From the NCBI GenBank assembly GCA_905215775.1, contig CAJMRM010000008.1:1-64000 (forward strand): a stretch of DNA of 64,000 bases, in the 5' to 3' direction. This document shows, in pieces, positions 8,901 through 16,043 of this stretch. The translations under genes were made by a program, and so were the position numbers. Every line of letters begins with the position of its first letter. The first letter of the stretch is position 1. This DNA comes from an uncultured bacterium. GTDB lineage: Bacteria > Bacillota > Clostridia > Lachnospirales > Lachnospiraceae. The notes under the pieces are model-generated. The model worked only from the letters and a program-made list of their open reading frames with translations. It was not told the DNA's origin and did not search any database.

Positions 8901-10720
8901 GCCAGGGTCTTTTCAAACAAGGATTTTTTCCACATAAGCACCGCCGAGCGGATGCCGGCATCGATCCCCACGGAGCCGTTCAGATTCAGTCCTCCCTCCA
9001 GAGACACCTCTGCATCCGCCGCCTGCTGGATGGAGCCGTCCTTCATCCGGCGTACCGGCAGCCTTCCGCTGGCCGCCAGGGCGATGCCGGTATTTCCTCC
9101 GGCCGCACCGAACATTCTGGTATTTCCCTCGGGGGCTGCCTCTCCTCCCTCCAGGGAGGCTTTCGCGTAAAGGCTTCCATATCCCTGGACGATCAGGGGA
9201 ATACCGATCTCCAGGGCGGCGGCAGCGGTCAGGGACAGCGAGCCGCGGACTCCAGCGGAAAATTCCAGCTCCGTGTTTTCCTGTTCCCCCGCGTCCCACA
9301 GGGTCTTCATATTGTGGGCTCCTCCCAGAATAAAAGCGGACAGCTGGTAGGACGGCTCCAGAGTAACGCTGAAGTCTACTCCAGGAAACAGGGGGATCTC
9401 CAGCAGCGGGATCTCCTTCCACTTATTCTTTGAGGCATCCGACTTCTTTTCCTCATCCTCCTTAAGGCCCAGAAATTCTGTAAGGGGGCCTGTGGGGATC
9501 AATTTTTTCATATAAGTCTCAGCGTCCTTTTCACTGAGATTTCCGCGAAAATATTCCCTGGCAGACACCGGAAATGCAGCCCAGCTCTCCCGGAGCTCCT
9601 CGCTGGAAAAGCCGTCGTAGACGCTCTTCAGCTGCTCCCATTTGCCGGCCACGTCAGACTTCAGATCACTCATGCATTTTTCAGCCTTCCCGGTCCTTAC
9701 CACCTCCAGAAGCAGTTCCTTTGCTCTCCCAGACGCATCCTTCTTTAAGGCGGCCAGAACCTGGGTCCAGAGCAGATCCTCTTCCTCCACCGATGAAATG
9801 GGATCAGAATTATAGCCTGCATCGACACTCATGGTATCAGGGTCAAAGCGCACGCCGAACCCCGTCCTCTGGCCTTCGCTTTCGGTCTCCGGGTCCTCCT
9901 TGGCCGCTCCCACACGCAGCTCTCCGCGGATCCCCGTCAGGCTGACTGCCGTTTCAATCACCTGCTCCAGCTTTTTTCCCGCTCTGGCCGGCTCCTTCTC
10001 CTGGATCCCGGAGGAGGCAGACTGGGACGGCGCCGGGAGAAGGCCAATGCCCGCTCCGGTCACCACCGCCTGGTCCAGATAGCTGCTGGTCCTGTCCTCT
10101 CCGTCCTCGGTCACCTGAAGACCCTTAAGGAGAGCCACCTGGTCGCTGACTGTCACCTCTTCCGCCCTGATCTCCCGCTTTCCCTGCTGAAAGCTCATGG
10201 ATTTCACCGCTCTGGCCGAGAGGCCCTGCTCTGTGACCACCACATGCTCCGTAACCGCGGGAATCACGTTGTCCACGCCCACAGGAGCCAGCACCAGCAA
10301 GCCTCCGCGGCCGACCACCCAGTTTTTATGGGCAGCCGGGGATCCCAGCAGAGGATCCGGTTCTGCGGCCTTTTGGGGATCCTCGGCCATCAGGGAGGCT
10401 CCGTTGAGATCCAGGGCTGCGCCATCGAACAGCGGAACCACACCGCCCTCTACTGAATACCCTACACGGCCCACAAAGGGAGTCCCGGCCAGTGTAAAAT
10501 TAACTCTGGACGCAAAAATATTCCCTGTCCGCGTGGATTTTGCCTGCCGCATGGCTTCCTGCCAGTCGGGATCCGCCGGATCCATCATCAGGGTGACCAT
10601 GGCGCCCTTTCCTGATGCCAGCTGTTTCCCCAGTGTCGCCACCTCCAGGGCCGTCATCTTCTCCGATGACTTTCCCATTTTTCCCATCTGCTTTGCCGCC
10701 AGTGAGCCTGTCGCTGCCAT
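5912..10720 (-). CDS. Very large CIS-linked protein, cargo/effector or structural candidate, unknown
   Basis: The protein has 1602 residues and I do not recognise its family. The N-terminal half is rich in glycine, alanine and alternating hydrophobic residues and looks beta-rich, with no signal peptide. From roughly residue 680 to the end it becomes highly charged and helical, with long stretches of E, K, R and Q consistent with coiled coils. It is nearly free of cysteine. No catalytic toxin motif was recognised. It sits near the 3' end of the CIS run, immediately downstream of a small chaperone-like gene (10745-11170) and the AAA ATPase, the usual place for cargo in such clusters. AAAGGAGG supports the ATG at 10720. 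Cargo is inferred from position only; a scaffold or tether is equally possible. Confidence 0.75.
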   Translation of the reverse strand: MAATGSLAAKQMGKMGKSSEKMTALEVATLGKQLASGKGAMVTLMMDPADPDWQEAMRQAKSTRTGNIFASRVNFTLAGTPFVGRVGYSVEGGVVPLFDGAALDLNGASLMAEDPQKAAEPDPLLGSPAAHKNWVVGRGGLLVLAPVGVDNVIPAVTEHVVVTEQGLSARAVKSMSFQQGKREIRAEEVTVSDQVALLKGLQVTEDGEDRTSSYLDQAVVTGAGIGLLPAPSQSASSGIQEKEPARAGKKLEQVIETAVSLTGIRGELRVGAAKEDPETESEGQRTGFGVRFDPDTMSVDAGYNSDPISSVEEEDLLWTQVLAALKKDASGRAKELLLEVVRTGKAEKCMSDLKSDVAGKWEQLKSVYDGFSSEELRESWAAFPVSAREYFRGNLSEKDAETYMKKLIPTGPLTEFLGLKEDEEKKSDASKNKWKEIPLLEIPLFPGVDFSVTLEPSYQLSAFILGGAHNMKTLWDAGEQENTELEFSAGVRGSLSLTAAAALEIGIPLIVQGYGSLYAKASLEGGEAAPEGNTRMFGAAGGNTGIALAASGRLPVRRMKDGSIQQAADAEVSLEGGLNLNGSVGIDAGIRSAVLMWKKSLFEKTLAEWDLLTIGAALKVRKSPSDSFFSGWDLDEASISVEDGFLPSFLKKNTAERRYGLYKPEEAETVRYEGLQENFQSVLQLLEDFKTVQSSGETLLISREEGDSGLQDTLGSMEEQLQNIQNAAVAVWVDAQNELEYMEGVLEERKDSIYLSRQKTASEASRSVHEQRMEYMEQWQETSGTNVLDYYKAHGSGPGRGFETYMYQKDQDSHRTYEGIVAYERAQYEKKTKKHFDRIRTLESLKEEQKTDAEVQKIYKKELKGSRAGENRALLAGTQALLDYEYSRFTDVTKDARKRRSEAMAVLAGEDPVKAYADKYLGVLGAGKLEGRDVYWLGNAKLLLKYEKEKVFSEKGADKKDLEILGASDAAMELLGSHPQEDDARRQTEQLRRAMSNQAGGSKDGRIPQLTELFGDGIYKTATLDDLLQVELKNRVWGDEGRKLDQYLKENPARTTGQAQKGDKSGIFGKMGVSNALTRLGTYLDTLDTDGLASGMTLEILLDYAQRRSEALKKTKDTNAQKQVAMAIRYLRRGQIKLEAAPEEKKAEVQAEYISGYFKMYKNMENQYRESLKEGRELNLPLMQLAFSDGSADPVYQELLVMKESGTPDFKALTTYLSLTGGKKEILEEIRAHQREKFAQTPPDLMDIRRFYEAGLAERTQKKNGAAGHYDRYARLRTLTDSGASYEELLDAYEEMGAGNGYKEFLLKAIKTGQIDGRQLTREDLMELENRRVERIGKKHLDRIDLIHQAQDQGEGYEEIYGRYKAQVEQDDPGLWRTVKNTLGKRSRFERTMNKEDAGADELIVYENMRAEEVGRKHADRLRTLLGLSEGAENFMDAGLLQDPDLRERKRKDYLEKSKRFKKTEQAGDQSFKDFAEQLRERQGSELKNEILEYEQGRKQEYESSLAEMERAEREIRRMREELQRMTEKCNALTNAVINIKTRPESIWEQLGRFEEAMGFISAHEDPEEETRRTEQEAENARRRADAALRQMDALRVRNEEE

Positions 10721-10744
10721 ACCGGTGCCTCCTTTCTTTATCTC

Positions 10745-11170
10745 TTAGCCGAAGATCTGCTTCATGATTTCCGGGTAAAAATGGTCTGCCGTCCTTCCGC
10801 AGCCCAGAACCAGAGTCTCCAGCAGATCCCGCTTCTCCCAGTCCGCTCCGGCCATATACTGGGCCGTCCGGGCCGTCAGCTCTCCCGTTTTCTCTTCAAT
10901 ATAAAACTGTCCTGCCTTCAGACTGTAATTTAAGTTTAAGAGCCAGGCTGACACCGGCTCCCTTTTTTCCTCCGGGACCCGCACGCCCAGGACCACATAA
11001 AAGATAAACATCCGTTCCTCTTCCAGAAACATGGCGTGGCCCTCATAGCATCCATTTTCCCCGTCCAGTCTTATGTACAGCTGGTCCGGCGCCTCCGGTT
11101 CCAGCTTCAGCTCTCCCACAGGAATGTGATTCTCTCCGGCAAACTGTATAAAGATCTCTTTCATGGTCAT
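10745..11170 (-). CDS. Small YbjN / type III chaperone-like protein
   Basis: A 141-residue acidic protein with alternating strands and helices (IYIRLDGENGCYEGHAMFLEEERMF, then a helix-rich C-terminus), resembling the YbjN and type III secretion class I chaperone fold. The match is by overall pattern and not by a signature motif. Such proteins bind and hold a large partner before export. It lies 24 bases upstream of the 1602-residue protein gene and 15 bases after the AAA ATPase gene, so a chaperone-client pair is a reasonable inference. GAGGAGG nine bases upstream of the ATG supports the chosen start; a second ATG two codons later is possible. Confidence 0.6.
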   Translation of the reverse strand: MTMKEIFIQFAGENHIPVGELKLEPEAPDQLYIRLDGENGCYEGHAMFLEEERMFIFYVVLGVRVPEEKREPVSAWLLNLNYSLKAGQFYIEEKTGELTARTAQYMAGADWEKRDLLETLVLGCGRTADHFYPEIMKQIFG

Positions 11171-11185
11171 GGTGCGGTTCCTCCT

Positions 11186-13282
11186 CTATCCCAGATATCC
11201 AAAATCTTCCTTTGTCAGGAATTTTCCGTATTTTTCATAATTGATGCAGAGCGCCTCCTTGATCTGGCCGTTCCCCAGAGGCTCTCCCATGCCTGCGGCC
11301 ATATACGCCGCATTTAAAAGGATCTCCTTGATCTGACTTCCAGAAAGCTCGAACTGGTCTGCAAAAAAGTCCAGATCCAGGTCCCCGCTTCTGGGCGCGG
11401 CCTCCGGGAGCAGAGAATGCCACAGCCTTCTCCTGGTCTCTGCCGACGGGAACCGGAAATTGACCATGAACCGGATCCTCCGCTTGAAGGCGTCGTCGAT
11501 TTGATCCTTCAGATTGGTGGCCAGAATGGTGATCCCTTCGTATTCCTCCAGCTTCTGGAGCAGATGGGCCACCTCGGCGTTGGCGCTGCGGTCATTGGCG
11601 TCCTTTACCTCTGAGCGCCGGGAAAAAAACGAATCGGCCTCGTCAAAAAACAGGATCACATTCATATGCTTCGCCTTGTCGAACAGGGCGGAAATGTTTT
11701 TTTCCGTTTCTCCGATATATTTGCTGACCATCCTGGAAAGATCCACCCGGTAAAGATCCAGTCCCAGATCCTTTGCGATCACCTGGACCGCCATGGTCTT
11801 TCCCGTTCCCGGCGGACCGTAGAACAGAGCGCTCAAGCCCCGTCCGTAGGGCATTTTTTCGAAAAAGCCCCACTGGTTTCCCACAATGCTCCGGTACTTC
11901 ATCTGGCCGCAAATATGGAGCAGCTGCCTTCGGGCCTTTTCCTCCACGATCAGGTCCTCCCAGCCAAAAACGCAGGGGACCCGGACTGCAAAATTCCCCA
12001 GCAGGCCGGCCTGGGACTGATGGACCGCCCATGCAATGTCCGATCCGCTGATTTTTCCCCTGCCTTCTCCAGACACCCATTTTTTTGCCGCGTACAGAGT
12101 CTTTTTGATCCCGCCGGCGTTCAGTACGTATTTGCTCCCCAGGGCCCTGGGCTCCAGCTCGTCTTCATGGGCATATGAACCCAGAAAGCTCTCCCACAGC
12201 CCGGCCTTTTCCTCCGCTGTGGGCTGGGGCAGCTCCAGGCATACGCTTTCCTCCATAAGGAATTCCATGCCGCCGCTTTCCTTTTCCTCCGTGTTCCGGT
12301 CGCCCTCAGCCTCCTCTGGAAGGAGGCCTGCAAGGATCAGACCGGAAAGACCCCGGCGCAGCCGATAGAAGCTTCCCTTTTCCGGATGCGTCAGATATAA
12401 GAGACTGCCGGAAAGGAGACATTCCAGAAGAAGCTCCTGCTCAGCCTCCCGCAGCGGGTCAGACAACGTTTGCCGTTCCAGGCGGCTTTCATCGGCAGCC
12501 AGGAGATCCCGGCCCAGAAAGGCAGCCAGATGGCATGCCAGAAGCTCCCTTCCGCTTCCCCTGTTCCCCATAAGGCACAGCGTCCAATTTTCAGAGGCTC
12601 CGGCCTCCCGGCACATTCCCTTCACTCGTTCCAGAAGTCCCCCATGAACCTGAAGCTCCGGAAGCTCCTCCTGGCGGCTTCTCTTATGACAGAAGCCAGA
12701 CAGAATTCCGGATAATTCCCGGCTCTCTCCTGTTCCCCAAAGTTCCTCCAGGAGCCTCTGCCTCGGGATCAGAGGAGGCTCCGGCTGCAAAGGCTCCGGC
12801 TTCCAGCCGTCCCTGAAAAGGAGCTCCGCCTTTTCCTGGCGGATCCGGCCGGATCCTTTCCCGGCCCTGTCTCCGCCCTCCAGCTCTGTTAAAAATCCGG
12901 CCAGCCGGTCAGCCGCCGCAAGACTGGCCGTCTCCTTTTTCCGGTTTTCCCGCATCCTCGCCAGGTCTTCGCCAGTGACCCGGCCCTCCTGGGATGCCAG
13001 GGAAAGCAGGAGTGCCGTTTTTTCTCCTCCATTGAGTCCAAGAAGCCGGCAGATCCGGCCCACTGGAGCGGACGCGGCTCCGCGCCCTTCCATATGGAGC
13101 CGCACCAAACTCCAGTCCCTGGCGGCAAATTCCATGGAAATAGCTCCCATCCGTTTCCGCTCAAAAAGCTGCATCAGAACCTGCAGAGAATCAAGCTCCT
13201 CCTCCACAGCCTCCCTCCTGCTGCCATATGCCTTCCCAAGGCGTTCTTTATGAAAAAATTCCAGATAGCTGCTCCGTTCCAT
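11186..13282 (-). CDS. CIS-associated AAA+ ATPase
   Basis: A 698-residue protein. The C-terminal AAA module carries Walker A GPPGTGKT (489-496), Walker B ILFFDEAD (543-550), a sensor-1 Asn in ILATN (about 586-590) and arginine-finger candidates in KRRIRF. An earlier segment (GNRGSGRE near 239-246) looks like a degenerate first P-loop with Arg in place of Lys, so the N-terminal half is probably an inactive second module. An AAA ATPase of this kind (Afp15/Pvc15 type) is a conserved member of extracellular CIS clusters and is thought to help assembly. The start was set at MERSS, which has AAGGAGAGG just upstream and lies 17 bases after the previous gene. The longer frame would run far into that gene. 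Confidence 0.88.
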   Translation of the reverse strand: MERSSYLEFFHKERLGKAYGSRREAVEEELDSLQVLMQLFERKRMGAISMEFAARDWSLVRLHMEGRGAASAPVGRICRLLGLNGGEKTALLLSLASQEGRVTGEDLARMRENRKKETASLAAADRLAGFLTELEGGDRAGKGSGRIRQEKAELLFRDGWKPEPLQPEPPLIPRQRLLEELWGTGESRELSGILSGFCHKRSRQEELPELQVHGGLLERVKGMCREAGASENWTLCLMGNRGSGRELLACHLAAFLGRDLLAADESRLERQTLSDPLREAEQELLLECLLSGSLLYLTHPEKGSFYRLRRGLSGLILAGLLPEEAEGDRNTEEKESGGMEFLMEESVCLELPQPTAEEKAGLWESFLGSYAHEDELEPRALGSKYVLNAGGIKKTLYAAKKWVSGEGRGKISGSDIAWAVHQSQAGLLGNFAVRVPCVFGWEDLIVEEKARRQLLHICGQMKYRSIVGNQWGFFEKMPYGRGLSALFYGPPGTGKTMAVQVIAKDLGLDLYRVDLSRMVSKYIGETEKNISALFDKAKHMNVILFFDEADSFFSRRSEVKDANDRSANAEVAHLLQKLEEYEGITILATNLKDQIDDAFKRRIRFMVNFRFPSAETRRRLWHSLLPEAAPRSGDLDLDFFADQFELSGSQIKEILLNAAYMAAGMGEPLGNGQIKEALCINYEKYGKFLTKEDFGYLG

Positions 13283-13298
13283 ATCCTCTCCTTCTTCC

Positions 13299-16043
13299 TC
13301 AGATCCGGCCGAAGCACGCGTCCTCCGGCTTCCGCTCTCCCGTAAGGATCTCATCGCATATGTCGAAATACCGCCTGGCTGCCATATCCTTGCCGTTCTT
13401 CCTGAGGATCCCCGCAAAGCATTCCCTGCTCTCCCTAATCTGACCGGAGCTGAGCTTCGAGATCCCAAGCGAAAACAGCTCCCTTGTCTCATCCTTTAAT
13501 CGGTACTGGGTCTCATCCCAGCCGGCGGACAGTTCATATACCTCCAGCGCACAGCCGTCCTTTTTCGTTTCAGCCGATCCCAGGAACCGGCTCCCGTCCC
13601 TGGGGCTGCCAGTTCCGTCGGGAGCCAGCTCCTTTGGGAGCCTTTGTGCCACAGCGCCGGACATGAGCGCCCGGATCCCATACTCTGCCGCCAGGTCCCA
13701 GAGACCGGATACGACCGCCATATCCTCTCCCGGGATCATAAACTCCATCCGTTCACGGCTGCCGGCCACCTTCAGGTTCACCCTCCTGTAATCCAGGGAC
13801 GCATAGTAGCGGACCGGGGCCGCCCCCTCCAGCCTTTCCAGGATCTCCATGACACATTCTGCCGCAGAAACGGCGTCTTCCGGGAACAGTACGATCATGC
13901 CGCCCTCCACAAACCGGACGATATGACCTCCGTACCGGTCCGCCAGCGGGATCATTTCCGTCAGCCCCCGGTTGATCAGCCGGAACAGCTCTCCAGCCGT
14001 GTTTACAGCCCGGATGCCGGAAAAATCCTGCATATTGATCAGTACCACGGCAGCCTCACAGACCGCCGCGTCTCCGGCCTCTACCTGACGGATATCCTCT
14101 TTTCCCAGAAGGCCGACCAAATCCTTCGGCACAAAGGCTCCGTACTTTTCCTGAAGCCTCTGCACCTTATAAAGGTAATCCCGGATATTTTCCCCCATCC
14201 GGTCAAAGATCCGGAGCATTTCTGAGATCTCATTATGTCCGCGGATCCGAAGCCGTCCGCCCTCCTCTCCTTCCTCCAGACTGTCCATAAAGGAGGACAG
14301 CTGCCTCAAAGGGCGGAGTGCCAGCCCGATCATCAGGATCACCGCTCCTGCTGCCAGAAACAGTCCAAAAAGGATATATCCAGTGAGCTCCCTGGTATCG
14401 GACGACGCCCGCCATTCCACCGATTCCAGATCCTTTTCCGTCTTAACGAGACCGGCCAGCATCCCGTTTCTGTCAAAGACCGGAGCATAAACAGCCATAT
14501 ACGTATCGCCGTATTCCGTATAGGTTCCATATACCGGCTGCTTTTTTTCCATGCACAGGCGGATCAGAGCCAGTTCTCCTGCCGGTCTGGTGTACCGGGC
14601 CGGCGTAGTCACATACTCATACCCCAGGATCGGATACACATCCTCCCCCAGAACCCGAAAATATCCCATGGTGTACTCCATCTGGGCGTTCTTCACCGCC
14701 TGGCTGTCTAGCCCGCTGACCTTCCAGGTAAGCGTTTCCTTTTCCGTTATCCTCTGTTCAAAGTAATTCACATCCGGCTGGTCTCCCTCAAACCGTGTCC
14801 CGTCCACCTTTGCTGCCTCTATGACAGCCGCGCTGCTTAGAATTTCCCGTACCGTTTCCTTCCGTCTTTCCGAAAATATATCCTGGATCCGGGCATGGAC
14901 CAGGATTCCTCCGGCGAAAAGCACCAGGACGGCGGCAGCGGCGGTCCGGGCGGTGACCGGGATGACCCGCATATGTCTGTGAACAAGCAGCGCCATAAAA
15001 GCAGCGGCCAGGATCAGTCCCGTACCAACAGCGGCAGCCATAAAGCAGCCGGGCAGCCACTGTCTGACGGGAATGCCTATGCTCCGCAGGATTCTGGGGT
15101 CCTCGCCCGGTGCCATCACCGCCAGTCCCCAGTCCTCCTCCCTGTCTCCCAGATCTGCGTAAACGATCCCCTCCCGGTCGATCCCCAGCGCCTCCACCTG
15201 ATAGCCCTCTGCACGAAAGCCATCCAGCGCAGGATTTTCGTATTCGGTCATCTTACCGTCTATGCCGATCCAGTAATCCCGCTCCTCATCCAGATTGTAA
15301 AAATAAAATCCGCGGCGGGTGGGGGAATACCCCACGTTATTGATGCTGATCCGGGATCCGTCATTCTTCAGCATATATGTGCTCACGCCGTTTTCTCCGC
15401 AGTAATAAACGTTTCCATACCGGTCTGCATACCAGATTCCCTCGTTGGAGGAGGCATAATAGTTCATGGAGCTCATGTTCCAGAGCCTGAGCTCCCCAAG
15501 GGGCACCGGTTCTCCGTAGCTTCCCTCATAAAGCATGGTCCGCTTTACCCGGGTCATATCTGTCCCTCTTCCCATGGATTCAAAATGGATCAGCAGGATC
15601 CCCCGGCTGTCTGCAAACATTTCCATTGGCTCGCCTCCGGCTGGCGCATCCTCCGCATAGATCCTCTCCGCGTATCCCTCTGACGGCGTACACAGCCATA
15701 CCTCCGACCGGAGAAGGCAGTCTTCTTCATAAACGTCAAAAAGCACCGCCGCGTTGCCGCCGTCCTCCCTCTGAATATATCGGAGCTCGTACTTCTCACC
15801 GCCATTCTGGACGCCCGGGATCCGCAGCCCGTACTTCTTTCCCGTGCGGTAATCCTCCTGGATGATCAAATACGAGCGCCGGAACGGATCGTACACGGCC
15901 CCATATATGGAATTGCCATCCGCATGATATGAGATCACCTGGCTGAGGGTTTTCTGGGAACTGTTTTTTCCCAGAGACCAGAAAACCGCCAAAAGCACAA
16001 TAAACAGGATTCCTGTTAAAAAAACCAGATTTTTTTTCTTCAT
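13299..16043 (-). CDS. Membrane receptor with HAMP and catalytically dead cyclase-like domain
   Basis: 914 residues. Layout by eye: TM 5-24; a beta-rich extracytoplasmic region 30-325; TM 329-353 and 362-383; a second extracytoplasmic sensor, Cache-like, 385-552; TM 553-576; HAMP-like 577-625; class III nucleotide-cyclase homology 632-795; and a TPR-like C-terminus 850-905. The cyclase entry sequence KYGAFVPKDLVGLL is well kept. However, the first metal Asp is Asn670 (LINMQDFS), the second is Gly714 (RFVEGGMIVLF), and the later GDxVNxA motif reads GEDMAVV. A catalytic role is therefore unlikely; a signalling or docking role is inferred. It overlaps its paralogue upstream by four bases (ATGA), implying coupled translation. 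Confidence 0.75.
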   Translation of the reverse strand: MKKKNLVFLTGILFIVLLAVFWSLGKNSSQKTLSQVISYHADGNSIYGAVYDPFRRSYLIIQEDYRTGKKYGLRIPGVQNGGEKYELRYIQREDGGNAAVLFDVYEEDCLLRSEVWLCTPSEGYAERIYAEDAPAGGEPMEMFADSRGILLIHFESMGRGTDMTRVKRTMLYEGSYGEPVPLGELRLWNMSSMNYYASSNEGIWYADRYGNVYYCGENGVSTYMLKNDGSRISINNVGYSPTRRGFYFYNLDEERDYWIGIDGKMTEYENPALDGFRAEGYQVEALGIDREGIVYADLGDREEDWGLAVMAPGEDPRILRSIGIPVRQWLPGCFMAAAVGTGLILAAAFMALLVHRHMRVIPVTARTAAAAVLVLFAGGILVHARIQDIFSERRKETVREILSSAAVIEAAKVDGTRFEGDQPDVNYFEQRITEKETLTWKVSGLDSQAVKNAQMEYTMGYFRVLGEDVYPILGYEYVTTPARYTRPAGELALIRLCMEKKQPVYGTYTEYGDTYMAVYAPVFDRNGMLAGLVKTEKDLESVEWRASSDTRELTGYILFGLFLAAGAVILMIGLALRPLRQLSSFMDSLEEGEEGGRLRIRGHNEISEMLRIFDRMGENIRDYLYKVQRLQEKYGAFVPKDLVGLLGKEDIRQVEAGDAAVCEAAVVLINMQDFSGIRAVNTAGELFRLINRGLTEMIPLADRYGGHIVRFVEGGMIVLFPEDAVSAAECVMEILERLEGAAPVRYYASLDYRRVNLKVAGSRERMEFMIPGEDMAVVSGLWDLAAEYGIRALMSGAVAQRLPKELAPDGTGSPRDGSRFLGSAETKKDGCALEVYELSAGWDETQYRLKDETRELFSLGISKLSSGQIRESRECFAGILRKNGKDMAARRYFDICDEILTGERKPEDACFGRI

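Noticed and set aside
13283..13492. Longer N-terminus of the AAA ATPase
   Set aside because: It would overlap the previous gene by almost 200 bases; AAGGAGAGG before MERSS marks the real start.
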